From Chimonanthus salicifolius (Eukaryota > Streptophyta > Magnoliopsida > Laurales > Calycanthaceae): a DNA stretch of 64,000 nt. Under the pieces are notes generated by a model that worked only from the letters and a program-made list of their open reading frames with translations, was not told the origin of the DNA and did no database searches. Both the position numbers and the translations under genes were made by a program. Within the stretch, counting starts at the first letter, position 1, and every line of letters starts with the position of its first letter. The stretch covers positions 46,742,201 to 46,806,200 of the forward strand of contig CM023538.1 in assembly GCA_013350335.1 (NCBI GenBank). The letters run 5' to 3'. Shown here piece by piece: positions 1 through 11,999 of this stretch.

Positions 1-132
1 ATCAATGTTTGATATACTGTCATTTTCTTGTTCGATCTTGGAAACCATGCTGGACTGTACCATCAGATTATACATGCTCCCACGATTTTTGATGTGCAAA
101 TTGAACTTTCGGATGGTCGTCAGCATTTCCCA

Positions 133-1639
133 TTATTTCATAATAAGATTGGCCACAGTTGCATGTGAAATGCGACTGAAGGCATCCGCCACCTTGTTTG
201 CCTTGCCAGGGTGATATTGTAGTGCAAATTCATAGTCTTGCAGGTACTCCATCCATCTGGGTTGTCTCAGATTGAGGTCTTTTTGATCGAACAGATATTT
301 TAAGCTTTTATTTTTTGAACACACCTCAAATTTCTGACCATATAGATAGTGTCTCCAACTTTTGAGAGCAAAGACCACTTCAGCTAGTTCCAGATCATGA
401 GTAGCATAGTTGCGTTCATGGATTTTCAATTGCCACCACATGATGACTTTGAGTGAGAGAGCACCCAAGTCCTTCTCTTGAAGCATCATAGTATACTTCA
501 TATCCCTTGCCTCTCTCCGGTAAAATTAGAATGGGAGCGGTGGTAAGGTTTTGTTTCAGATCCTCAAACCTTCGATTGCACACATCAGACCATTCAAATT
601 TGACTCCTTTTTGAGTTAGTCGGGTGAGTGGAGACGCAATCTTGGAGAAGTCCATAATAAATTTGCGATAGTAACCAGTGAATCCCAAAAAGCTGCAGAT
701 TTCAGTCACATTCTTCGGAGCTTTCGAGTCTCTAACCGCTGCCAATTTAGCTGGGTCCATGGCTATTCCTTCTGCTGATATGACGTGCCCCAAGAAGTTG
801 ACCTCAGGTAACCAGAATTTGCATTTGCTTGCTTTGGCATATAACTGATTTTTCTTTAGTGTGTCCAGAACTATCCTTAGATGCTCAGTATGGTCCTCCG
901 GACTGGTGGAATAAACCAGAATATCGTTAATGAAAACAATTACGAATATTTCCAGATAAGGGCGGAATATTATGTTCATCAGATCCATGAACACAGCTGG
1001 TGTATTGGTGAGTCCAAAAGGCATGACCACATATTCATACAGTCCATACCGAGTTCTGAAAGGCATATTTTGTATATCTTCATCTCTAACACAGATTTGA
1101 TGGTAGCCTGACATAAGATCAATCATGGAGAAATGGCTAGAGCCTCTGGCTTGATCGAATAGATCATCAATTCTGGGCAGAGGGTACTTATTCCTGATAG
1201 TCAACTGATTCAATTTCCTGTAATCCATACACATCCAAAGAATACCATCTTTCTTCTTTATGAATAATACCGGTGCTCCCCAGGATGAGATGTTGTGCCA
1301 GATTCATCCTAGTCTGAGCAACTCATCAATTTGTTTCTTCAGCTCAGACATTTCTGTAGGGGCCATCTGGTAATGAGGCAATGATACTGGAGTAGTGCCA
1401 GGATAGAGTTTAATCTCGAAGTCAATCTTACCTTTTGGAGGCAAACCAGAGAGTTTTGTCGGAAATACCCCTGTGTAATCTTTCACTGCAGCAGGTAGTT
1501 CAGCCACCGGTGCCTTGTCTACTCTGATGTTGTTCAGTACGAGATGGTTCATTTCTTTATGTAATCTCCTGGTCATAGGAATGCTTTGTCTGTTGGCATG
1601 TACTATAAACTGTTTTCCCTCGGGTGACCAGAATATCAC
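133..1639 (-). pseudogene. gypsy pol remnant: reverse transcriptase and RNase H
   Basis: Minus-strand translation gives the linker before RT (1639-1304), then the RT core from about 1300 ([36 protein letters not shown]) to the thumb, then RNase H ([11 protein letters not shown] near 560, and [32 protein letters not shown] and [15 protein letters not shown] down to 133). An in-frame stop follows RLG at 1304, and a frame change joins RT to RNase H near 500-530. The RT active-site box reads F-I-N-D instead of the usual F-I-D-D or Y-V-D-D. The codon at 926-928 is AAC, so the first catalytic aspartate is gone. Function is lost; family assignment is secure. Confidence 0.9.
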
Positions 1640-1666
1640 TCTGCGAAGGTGACAGTAAATACCGGC

Positions 1667-1990
1667 CTAGAAAGTAGCCAACCAGTCCATGCCAAATATG
1701 ATGTCGTATTCTGTCATCTCGAGTACCAGATAGTTAAATTTAAATCTGAACTCAGAAAGTTCAATATCTACGGATGTGCAGATTAGACCCAGTGATGTGT
1801 CTCCAATAGGGGATAGAATAGAGAGTGCAGTGGACAGTTGTTGTATTAGGGTACCAGTAGTAGATATGAAGGTAGCAGATATAAAGGGGTGGGATACTAC
1901 TGAATCAAATAATGCAAAAGCATAAGAACTACCAACTACTGCCATACCTTGAGTTATTGAGTGATCCACCGTCTCTAGACGAGGAACCAA
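1667..1990 (-). pseudogene. gypsy aspartic protease remnant
   Basis: The minus-strand frame contains ALFDSVVSHPFIS where the family has LFDSGASHSFIS, and ends with EYDIIFGMDWL, which matches the C-terminal EYDVILGMDWL block just before RT. The catalytic aspartate is kept, but the glycine and alanine after it have become two valines, which should break the active-site loop. It lies between gag and RT, as expected for Ty3/gypsy. Confidence 0.8.
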
Positions 1991-2013
1991 AGTATATAGT
2001 CATCCAGATCCTG

Positions 2014-3062
2014 TCAGATTGGGTGCCCGTTCTGTCGGGTTATGTACCCTGGATGCTTGTGACTGAGCTGGCCAGGCTGGAGGATAGAAGGAACCCTTGG
2101 AGTAAGAAGGTCCATTGATCTGCTGACACTCCCTCTTGATATGGCCCTGTTGGCCACACTGATAACGGTGATAACCCCTCGAGGAGCCTGAGAGATCGGT
2201 CCTGATGTGGAGGGCTGACTGAGACGATAACCACCAGTGGAAACAGTAGATGTTGAAGGTCTCCCAAAGTTGGGTCTGAGTTTCTTGCGAGGGCCGAAAG
2301 TTCTTCCCCCGCTCTGACCTCGTCTGTTTTCCACAAATCTAACTGTCTCCATTAGCCCTTGTTCGGCTATACTTGCTTGACTGAGTACTTCTGCCAAACT
2401 AGCTGATTTGAAAATAGTGATTTTGGCACCAATGTTAGGTCGCAGGCCTCACTCAAACTTTAGAGTCTTCTTATATTCTGTGTCCACCATGTATAGGGCA
2501 TAACATGATAGCCGGAGGAATTCTTGATAATATTCAGCGACGGTCATAGTGCCCTGGACCAAGGCTATGAATACATGTGTTTGACGCTCTTTCTCCTTTT
2601 TTAGAAAGTAGTGGTCCAGAAACATCCCAATGAATTGGTCCCAAGTCATCTCTGTCCTATCCGCCGCTGGAATCTGTACTTGTTGATGTTCTATGACTTT
2701 CCACCATTTGCTGGCATCGTCTACCAGTTATGAGGTAGCCAGTAGCATTTGGTCCTCATCACTGGTGATCTTAAGTAGCTTCTAGATCTTTGTGATGTTT
2801 TCAATCCAATTTTCTGCTCATGCAGATCCGTCATTCCCTTTGAAATAAGGGAGACATTGCTGTTTGAAATCTCTGACCATTGTTCGATCCTGAGATTCAT
2901 TGGAAGTAGTACCTCCATTGCCATTCCGGTCTTGCTGTAGAACGGAGGTGACTACTACCTGCACGAGGCTCTGCAACTCGGGAGGTACCTCAGAAAGGTT
3001 TACACTATCCTGTCCCTTTTCTTAATGGGGGTTCTTTCGGGTATTTCTTCTTCTTGGAGGCA
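2014..3062 (-). pseudogene. gypsy gag remnant with damaged zinc knuckle
   Basis: The start MPPRRRNTRKNPH at 3062 is the typical basic start of this gag family and is followed at once by a stop. Further down, a frame with MTWDQFIGMFLDHYFLKKEKE (2649-2449) matches the conserved capsid block of plant gypsy gags, in which a W-x-x-F segment precedes F-x-x-x-YFP. A CCHC zinc knuckle is recognisable at about 2125-2170 (YQCGQQGHIKREC), but its first cysteine codon has become CGT (arginine, 2165-2167). Several stops and frame changes separate these blocks. Confidence 0.75.
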
Positions 3063-3506
3063 TTTTCCTAAGTCATCGAAACATTGACTAACTTAATTTT
3101 CTAACAAAAACTTGTGTTCAATACTTTGTAGTTCGCTTGCTCAAATAATCACAGGGAGAGGGAAGTTTGTTTAGTTGTCCTATTTATCACTTTGTGTTCC
3201 TTACTTGGGGAAATTGCCTAAGTATCATATAGTGTTCCTTATTTTGGGGAAATCATGATGTTTCTTATTCGGGGGAGGGACGACTTAGTTCGCTATGTTT
3301 GATAAATCTACAATTTATAGTGATTGTCCTTCCCTTGCTGTTGTTCTTCTTATCAAATATTGTTCTCAGATTGAATGCTTACAGTTTGATCATCATCAAA
3401 GTAAATTAATCAGGCCCCCTTTACAGCAGACTCAGAAGAGTCGGTCAGTTGGGATTCGTATCTGTCAGTGAGACATGGTACCATATTAATCAACACTTTC
3501 AGTTTC

Positions 3507-3520
3507 GCTCTACTACCAAC
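3507..3520 (-). other. Primer-binding site (tRNA-iMet type)
   Basis: On the minus strand it reads GTTGGTAGTAGAGC, close to the standard plant TTGGTATCAGAGC, and it directly abuts the inner LTR end at 3521. Two internal mismatches reflect decay. Confidence 0.7.
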
Positions 3521-6500
3521 TATAACGCCCCGCCCTTTTTCACTTCCCACAAATTCGAGTATATTTTTTTTTTTTATATGTGAGAGAGAGCGGGTCGTCA
3601 CGACACGAGTCAAGTCTGAGTTTCCAAAACCTGACCCTTAACTGGCCACTTTTACATGTGCGTGGACTAAGTCTACTAAAACATTTTCACACGCTTTTCT
3701 GTAATACTTGCGGAATAATTCATATGAATGAGATGCTATTCATATCATTGTCATCATTAAGCAGGGAAAACCAATCACTATAAAATTTCAATTAAAACTT
3801 AAGGATTATCAAACCATAGCAAATAGTTTCTAAGTTATTACAATCTAAAATATCAGTCCTCCCAATACATCATTGTAATCAAAACTATTTAATATACTTT
3901 CCAAGCTCCTACTCTTGGCTCCCTTCATGTCCCATGTCCTGTTCCTTGTCATTCCCTATTCCATCATCTATAGGGTAGAAGTAGGGCATTAGTCAACATA
4001 CCCAGTAGGTATTCCAAGTAGGGTTATGGTACACATAGGAGTAATATAAATCAAGGGTATATACATCATGTCATATTTGCAAAACATCTTGTAACTACTA
4101 AAAACAGTGCATGATGTTCATATCATAATCATGCTTACGTATGTGTCATGTCATAGGTGTCAATGTCAATGAACTCTCACCCAATATCCATATCAAATCA
4201 CATCATAAATCATGTCATATATCAATCAATGGTTTCCTTGGCTAATTATGTCCATAGTGTTTGAGACGTCAGCCATTAGGGCATTGTATACCCATCCACA
4301 AATTGATCGGGATTACAGATGGAGTGTGGACTCCTTCTACTGCGCAGGGTTTCGGGACAGCCTATCCAGATGCTCTTTGGCCCAATAAGCCGTACCTTTC
4401 TATCAACTGGACGAGGCCAAATCTCACCAGTTCACATAGCCTCACACAAGCTAGTCTCAAGGCCAAGTTATGTCCGGACCGCTCAGAACTTGGTTTACTG
4501 GTCATATGTGTTCCCTCCCTTGCCATGGATGAGGTAATGTATGCAAGAATGCCATATCTTTTAAAACACATCATATCATTGAAAATCAATTCATAAACAA
4601 ATATAATTTATTTAACCAAAGTATTCATTATATTTTGAATAAAACCAATACAATATTATACTCCATAATGTTCTCAATAAGGTAGGAATCCTACCAATGT
4701 GCGATGTACTGTCCATTTTTTATTTTGCAAGGACAACGTTAACGATTGCATGAAACGAATCGAAATCTCTTTCCGAACTTCTTTACCTCATCCAATTCAA
4801 ACATACATTTTAGTTACATCTTCCATTCTAATTCTATCACCCCTTACACCCTACAAGAGGCTCTGGAAGGTAATCCAAAAATATAACCTTCTAATTCAGT
4901 CGAATCTGGGATTTAGTCGACTAAATCACACCCAAATACCATCTGTGCTTTATCCGCAAACTTTCAGTCGATTGAATCATAAGATTCAGTCGACTGAAAT
5001 ACAACCAGATCTCATACATGCTTGGCCAGTACACTTTCAGTCGACTGAATCAAAGCTTCAGTCAGCTGACTTTGGGTCAAATCCTCTGTGTTCTCGGCCA
5101 GCACACTTTCAGTTGACTGAATCAAAGATTTTGTCGGCTGACTTTGGGTCAGATCCTCTATGTTCTCTACCAGTATACATTTAGTCGACTGAATCATAAG
5201 ATTCAATCGGCTGAAATACCAACAGATTGTTTACGTGTTTGGCAAGTATATTTTCAATCGACTGAATCATACGATTCAGTCGACTGAAATGCACCAGATC
5301 ACTTACTTGTTTGGCAAGTATATTTTTAGTCGACTGAATCATAAGATTCAGCCGGCTGAAATACCAACAGACCCCATATGTGCTTAGCTAGTATACTTTC
5401 AGTCGACTAACTTTGGGTTAGTTCATTTGTATGCCTTGCCAGTCCACTTTCAGTCGACTGAATCATAAGATTCAGTGGGTTGAAACACCCAGATATCCCT
5501 TGTGTGCTCAGCTAGCACACTTTCAGTCGACTAAATCCTGAGATTCAGTCGACTGACTTTTTGTCAGTTCTCTGTGTTTGCATTCTTTGTAAGGCCCTTC
5601 TCCTTGAAATCCATCGTTATCATATTTAAACAAGGATTTCATATTTAATACTTCACTTTAATAAACTTATCCTACCCACTAGCCAAGGTTAGGGTTTTTT
5701 ATAATCAATCCATTCTTAGTATCATTGCATGGATTCGAATTTCATTTTTATGGTTGTTTTGTTTCAACCCATAACCATCCTCTGGATGGATTTCCAATTC
5801 CATGGCCTTATATCAATTTGGCCATTCATTCCAACTAGTTATAGAACCCATGGGTTCGGCCACACCATAGCCAAACCTATGATTTCCTTGGATTAATTCC
5901 TATGTTATCAAGCCTTAGATATACCCTCCTTCAGTCTCCTTCTTTTCTGTCTTTTCTTCCTTAATTCCTCTTCTCTTTTCTTTGTTCTTCAAAGTCTCTA
6001 AGTATAGAGGTAGAGGTGGGAGAGAGAGATGAGAGGAGAGAAAATCATTTGCTCAATGAGGAGTCAGCCAAGGGGTGTGGAGTGCCCCTTGGTTTGTGTA
6101 TTTTTGTATAATAGCCTTAAACCCTTCACTTCCTCTCATAATGCTTTGGTTTAACCAATGAGACCCTTGGTTAAACTAAGAGTCCCTTAGTTTTTTTCTC
6201 ATGAGATGAAAACCCTTCATCTTCTTAACTTAAGCAATACCTTAATTCAACTTGAACTCACTAGTGGTTGACCAAGTCAACCACATCATGGCCAGCCATG
6301 CATGTGCTGAATTGGTTACCACATGGCACTAGGGTCCCACTTGGCCATGTCACTTGATGATGTGTCATCTTAACTTAGTTGGCTTCTATGTGATGACATG
6401 GATGCCACATGGCAATGCCACATCACTCACAGGCCACCTCACTTGATGAGGCCTTAATTGGATAATTGGCCCATTTACTTTAAACTTACCCAATTACTTT

Positions 6501-6665
6501 AAAATCAAGCTCCTCCCATGACCCGGTGGGTCTTAATTGGGTAATTGACCCATTTCCTTGCCCATCTAGCGTCCATTCAACATTTAACTTCAAATTCCAT
6601 TCAATCGCAATCCAAATGGACCAATCCAATATATTTATAATGTAAGGAAAATCCGAGGTGTTACA
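3521..6665 (-). repeat. 5' LTR of the left gypsy element (3145 bp)
   Basis: On the minus strand the LTR begins TGTAACACCTCGG at 6665 and ends in GGGGCGTTATA next to the primer site at 3521. The terminal TG is intact at 6665; the expected terminal CA has decayed to TA. The start resembles the starts of other gypsy LTRs in the window (TGTAACGACCC at 46996; the inverted TGTAATACCC at 51993). It contains the palindrome array at 4890-5580. Around 3900-4500 lies sequence with short direct repeats but no gene. Confidence 0.75.
4890..5580. repeat. Tandem array of nested palindromes, core TTCAGTCGACTGAA
   Basis: About 19 copies or near-copies of CAGTCGACTG occur here. They are usually paired as TTTCAGTCGACTGAATC, four to six bases, then GATTCAGTCGACTGAAA, so each pair is itself a palindrome of roughly 38 bases. 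Pairs are separated by a recurring spacer of about 35 bases rich in ACCAGATC and TGGCAAGTA, giving a unit of about 75 bases. The array lies inside the gypsy LTR, downstream of its presumed start of transcription. An open frame through it (4699-5184) is a by-product of the repeat. Confidence 0.85.
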
Positions 6666-7272
6666 TACACATGGGAAACCTAGCATGATTCTACGTTCAT
6701 TGAATACTAGAATACTCTAACATTAATCCAGTATAGTTCCATCTAAATGGGATGTCGAGGACAATCATTCCCTCGATCATGTCAGTCTGAGAATTGATCC
6801 CAGCATACAACCAACTCTCATGTGGCCTACGCATCTCGATGCGGTTCAACACGTGGAGAGCAATAGTAATTCAGTTTCATATTTTTCTTTCCCTTTCTTT
6901 TTACCTCAATTTAGTCGACTGAATTGTGGATTGCTTTCTCAGAATTTATCAGAGAGGGATTCAGTCGACTGAACTTTAAGATTCAGTTGACTGAATTCTC
7001 TTCAGTCATCAGAGCTGAGTTCAGTTGACTGAACTTCAAGATTCAGTTGACCGAATTCTATTCAGCCATCAGAGCTGATTTCAATCGACTGAATTGACCA
7101 GTTCAGACCACTGAAATACCGACACATATAATTCTGCAATATCTGGGAGTGATTTTGTCCACTGAATGTTGGAATTCAGTCGACTGCATTCCTTATTCCC
7201 TTTGGCTGATTAATTTTTCTTGGTTTTCACACTTGATTTGTGATATAAATATTATAACACAATCAAGTACAC
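6666..7272. other. Unassigned flank with a second TCAGTCGACTGAA cluster
   Basis: No gene is seen. From 6905 to 7190 the motif of the LTR array recurs about ten times in the more open form (g)attcagTyGACTGAAnt, with the spacer TCAGAGCTGA appearing twice. It is followed by an AT-rich stretch with GTGATATAAATATT (about 7240), which could be a TATA box on the plus strand. It may be part of another LTR into which the element at 7273 inserted. Confidence 0.45.
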
Positions 7273-9934
7273 TGTTGATGTGTTTTAAATTTGTAAATCT
7301 TGTAAGCGCAATAACCATTCACAATACGGCGATTGAGTGCGAGGTCGAACCCAAAGGAAACATTCAAAATACACACGCTTCAATTGTTATATTTCTTAGA
7401 AAACCAAGATTCAAAATTAAATTTAGGGTAGAAAATCAATTTTAATATTAAAAGTATATTTCCAACTAATCAAATCCTTATTCAAATAAATAGATCTACA
7501 ATTTTAGAGCATTGATTAAAAGTGATTAAAATAATATTTTAACAAAGAGTTTATAAACAATCACATCATACATTCTAATTCATAAAATCATGATCTAATT
7601 AAATTTAACCGTAACTAGTTAATCAAGTTGTTAGGGACGTTTTAAATACATGAAATAAATACATTTTAAAAGAATTAAAGATTTTAAAATAAAAACTAAA
7701 ATACAACATTCAAGTAAAATAAAATAAACATGAAAAATAAATTGGCAATAAATTACTGAAATAAAAATGCAGTAACGTAAAAGGTAGTTGTTTGGAAAAG
7801 ACCGTTCATCACCAAAAACATTTAAATAAACCAACGATCTAGATTTGAAATTCACGTAAAACTCTAAGTTCCAGTTCATGTTTATTATCAACGTTAAAAT
7901 CATAAACTTTAAATTATAAAATCAAACCTTAGTAACTTAGATCTAACAATCTTAACCTAAGTCCTAACGGTTTCATGTCCGATTGAATAATTAATGCATA
8001 CAATCTTAAAATCGAATCAAAGACAATCATAAAAGGAAAACAGAAATTGGATGTTTTAAGATTCTAAACGGGTTGTTCTTTGATTATTTATTGGAAAAAT
8101 TAAATACAAGATTGATTGAATATAAGTTATTTGGAAATTGAAATTGCAAAAGAAACTCATTGTAAAATTCGAATTCTCTATGTATACTTGAGTCTTCTCT
8201 TGGTCTTCTCTTCAATCCTTTGGTCCTTTTTGGCTCCAGAGTCAAATTCGAGTTTTGCAAGTGGGATACTGGGCTATTTTTAGGACTTGGGATTGAATGA
8301 ATGGCTAGGATCCAATCTAACTTAACATGGGTGGCTGGGATTAAAAGATAGAAAATCTAGGGCTTCCTAATGCTATGGTCGACTTTAGTGGCTTGGGATC
8401 CAAGCTAGTTTGGTGGGTAAGCAATGGAGGAGAAGAAATAGGAACTGGATTAAGGAAAGGGATTTTCAAAAATGGCTTGTGTGTTTAGGGTTTGATGACA
8501 TGCAATGCAATTGAATGGATGCAATTGAGAGATGATATAAATGAATGGGTGGATGATAAGATGATGATGTGGAGGCTATACTATGAAATTCGAATGGGAT
8601 AGGAAGAAGATAGGCAAAAATCGTGTGAAGCATGGAGGATTGGGATGATGAGGTGTGTAGGGATCTTAGGAGTGAATTTTGGATGGATTTTTGTCTAAGT
8701 GCATGGAGAAATTATTGGGCTAAAATCGTGTGGAGTGATTGGGATGAATGATGTGGCATTGTCTAGGCTTGGGCGCATGGAGGCTAGCTTGGGCTCCAAG
8801 TTGTTCTAACTTAGGATTTAGGGAATGGATGGTTGAAATTGGATTGGGTTAAATCTAATTGTTCTACGGTTAATTGGCTAAAATAATATATATATATATA
8901 TATATATATATGGTAGGTATCTAATGGAGGGCTTGAATTCAAGAGTTAACCTAGATGGGTGATGAAATACATGGCTTAAATCTAACATGATGAATGTATG
9001 CATTGGATAAGTAGGGTAGCTCTAGGGTTTTTCCTAAGTTTGTGAATGATATGGATGGTTATGATGAAATGTCCTAAGATCTAATGGTTAGATGACGATT
9101 GCATGATCTAATTGGATGGATGAATAGATAGTGAATGGATGAATGTAAATCTAAGGTTAATTTAGATGTTTATCATCTTGGATGACCTAGATCTAATCAT
9201 GATGAATGGATGGGTAGGATTGACTGATTGGATTAGGGTTGGATGATATGAAATGCATAAGATAAATGAGATGCACTAAATGAATGGTTTGGATTGGTTG
9301 ATTGGATCAATGGATGGGAGATTGGAAATTTGATGGTTAAGATTAGGTGGGTAGGATGGGTCATGGACATGGGCATTTGGGTTTGGACCTAAGATGGATT
9401 TTGGGCTTAGGGTTGGTAAACTTGGATTTGAACCTAGAGCATTAGATCTTTAAATTGGACTTAGACTTGAATTGGAGACTTGGACATAAGCTTTCTGAGC
9501 TTGAATTCACTTTTGCCTTCGCCTGAAGTGCTAACCCTGACCCAGTATCGGGCATTTGGAGCAAAGGTTGGCGCAATTGCAGTGGATCTTTGCCCATCGA
9601 TCTTTTTCTCAGGCTCTTGGCCTCTTTATTGTAGACTTGATTTTGAAATTAAATAATTAATCAATACCACTATAATTTTAAACATTGAATAAATCCAGAC
9701 TCTCATAAACGGATCTAGATTATCCAATTTACATTAAAAACCCTAAAGTGGCATGATTAAATTATAAACTTTTAAATCATTGATTTTATGCTCTCGTATA
9801 GCAATTATCCACTGTTTTATGCATGAATCTTGTTTTTCCATCTTTTTGTCTGCAAAACTAGAAAAAAACATTAAACATATCTTTTATATACAAAATTAAG
9901 GCTAACTTAATCCTAATTAAAGGGTAAACCATCA

Positions 9935-9937
<3 letters not shown>
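7273..9937 (-). repeat. LTR of a tRNA-Asp-primed non-autonomous element (family of 21535-28096)
   Basis: Begins TGTTGATGTG and then shares the block TTTTAAATTTG..AAGCGCA..GAGTGCGAGGTCGAACCC with the LTRs at 21535, 26362, 39056 and 40494. The middle (GACCGTTCATCACCAA near 7800) matches 34338-34360, and the body matches 34336-36263. The end near 9937 has been lost into a TA microsatellite. By comparison with the complete member, transcription runs on the minus strand. A TA run sits at 8887-8910. No ORF of note. Confidence 0.65.

Positions 9938-10025
<88 letters not shown>
9937..10025. repeat. (TA)n microsatellite
   Basis: An almost pure TA run of about 44 units at the junction between the LTR and the tandem array, followed by a short CA/GTACAT tract to 10050. 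Confidence 0.95.
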
Positions 10026-10027
<2 letters not shown>

Positions 10028-10050
10028 CACACACATATGTACATATGTAT

Positions 10051-11990
10051 GTACAAGTATTTCGAAAATAAGAAATAATATCTAAAATTATAAAATTTAA
10101 AAAAATAGAAATTTCTCAATTCAACAAGTTCCTAAATTTAGTAAGTCTTCCAAATCTATATAAATTATAGAATTTCAAATATTTTAAAAAGAAACTTTTA
10201 AAATTAGATAACCTTCCAAAATTTTAGTTTTTAAAAATAGAAACTGGCAATTTTAAATAATAGCCTAAAATTGAAATTTTCAAAAGTACAAGTATTTCGA
10301 AAATAAGAAATAATATCTAAAATTATAAAATTTATAAAAATTGAAATTTCTCAATTCAACAAGTTTCTAAATTTAGTAAGACTTCCAAATCTATAGAAAT
10401 TCTAGAATTTCTACTATTTTAAAAAGAATATTTTCAATTTAGATAACCTTCTAAAATTATACTTTCTAAAAATAGAAACTTATAAAATTTTAGTTTTTAA
10501 AAATCGAAACTATCAATTTTAAATGATAGCATAAAATTGGAATTCCGAAAAGTATCAGTATCTTGAAAATTAGAAATAATATCTAAACTTATAAAATTTC
10601 TAAAAACATAAATTTCTCAATTGAACTAGTTTTTAAATTTAGTAAGACTTCCAAATCTATGTAATTCTAGAATTTCAAATATTTTAAAAAGAAACAATTA
10701 GGTAACCTTCTAAAATTTTAGTTTTTAAAATAGAAACTACCAATTTTAAATAATAAACTAAAATAAAAATTTCCAAAAGTTCAAGTATTTCTAAAATAAG
10801 AAATAATATCTAAAATTATAAAATTTATAAAAATAGAAATTTCTCAATTTAACAAGTTTCTAAATTTAGTAAGACTTCCAAATCTATATAAATCCTAGAA
10901 TTTCTACTATTTTAAAAAGAAGCTTTTCAATTTAGGTAACCTTCTACAATTTTAGTTTCTAAAAATAGAAACTTCTAAAATTTTAGTTTTTAAAAGTAGA
11001 AACTATCAATTTTAAATGATAGCATAAAATAGGAATTTTGAAAAGTAGCAGTATTTTGAAAATTAGAACTAATATCTAAAGTTATAAAATTTCTAAAAAT
11101 ATAAATTTTTCAATTCAACTAGTTTCTAAATCTAGTAAGACTTCCAAATCTATATAATTCTAGAATTTCAAATATTTTAAAATGAAAGATTTAAAAAATA
11201 GGTAACTTTATAAAATTATAGTTTTTAAAATAGAAACTGTCAATTTTAAATAATAGCTTAAAGTAGAAATTTCCAAAACTAGCAATATTTCAAAAAATAT
11301 AAATAATATCTAAAATTATAAAATTTATTAAAATAGAAATTTCTAAATTCAAAAAGTTCTAAATTTAGTAAGACTTCCAAATCCATATAAGTTCTAGAAT
11401 TTCTGGTATTTTTAATAGAAACTTTTATAACCTTCTAAAATTGTAGTTTCTAAAAATAGAAACTGCCAATTTTAAATAATAGCCTAAAATAAAAATTTGC
11501 AAAAGTACAAGTATTTCGAAAATAAGAAATAATATCTAAAATTATAAAATTTATAAAAATTGAAATTTCTCAATTCAACAAGTTTCTAAATTTAGTAAAA
11601 CTGCCAAATCTATAGAAATTCTAGAATTTCTACTATTTTAAAAAGAAACTTTTCAATTTAGATAACCTTCTAAAATTATAGTTTCTAAAAATAGAAATTT
11701 CTAAAATTTTAGTTTTTAAAAATAGAAACTTAAGCTAAAACAAGCATAGGCTAAATACAATTATATATGTATGTACATATGTACATATGTATATTTATGC
11801 ATATGTACATATGTATAATTCTAGAATTTCAAATATTTTAAAAAGAAACTTTTAAAATTAGGTAACTTTTTAAAAATTTAGTTTCTAAAAATAGAAACTG
11901 CCAATTTTTAATAATAGCCTAATATAGAAATTTCCGAAAGTAGTAGTATTTCGAAAAATTTAAATAATATCTAAAATTTACATATATATG
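10051..11990. repeat. AT-rich tandem array with alternating ~230 and 266 bp units
   Basis: The marker GTACAAGTATTTCGAAAATA or a close variant recurs at 10051, 10286, 10552, 10779, 11045, 11279, 11505 and 11940. The intervals are 235, 266, 227, 266, 234 and 226. The longer units carry an extra, internally duplicated TAGTTTTTAAAAnTAGAAACTAT segment, so the first four intervals alternate short-long. A GTACATAT microsatellite (about 11760-11818) interrupts the last unit. The same phrases (AGGTAACCTTCTAAAATT, ATAGAAACTGCCAATTTTAAA) occur once next to the primer sites of two related elements, at 26160-26330 and 40020-40450. The array therefore appears to be an expanded internal leader of this retroelement family. 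Confidence 0.85.
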
Positions 11991-11999
11991 CACACAAGG

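Larger units (their letters stand above)
1..6665 (-). mobile_element. Ty3/gypsy LTR retrotransposon, Tekay/Del-like, cut by the window edge
   Basis: Read on the minus strand, the order is 5' LTR (6665 to 3521), a primer site resembling the tRNA-iMet complement (3520 to 3507), a 445-base leader, gag starting with MPPRRR at 3062, protease, reverse transcriptase and RNase H. The window ends before integrase. The PR-RT-RH order and the wording of the RT place it in Ty3/gypsy. The 3.1 kb LTR fits the Tekay/Del chromovirus group, but the chromodomain and integrase that would settle this are outside the window. All coding parts carry stops, frameshifts or lost catalytic residues, so the copy is dead. 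The other LTR and the target duplication cannot be checked. Confidence 0.85.

Noticed and set aside
4699..5184. 161-codon plus-strand frame
   Set aside because: Repetitive QSTES-like text comes from the palindrome array in an LTR.
9913..10119. 68-codon frame of alternating I and Y
   Set aside because: Translation of the TA microsatellite.
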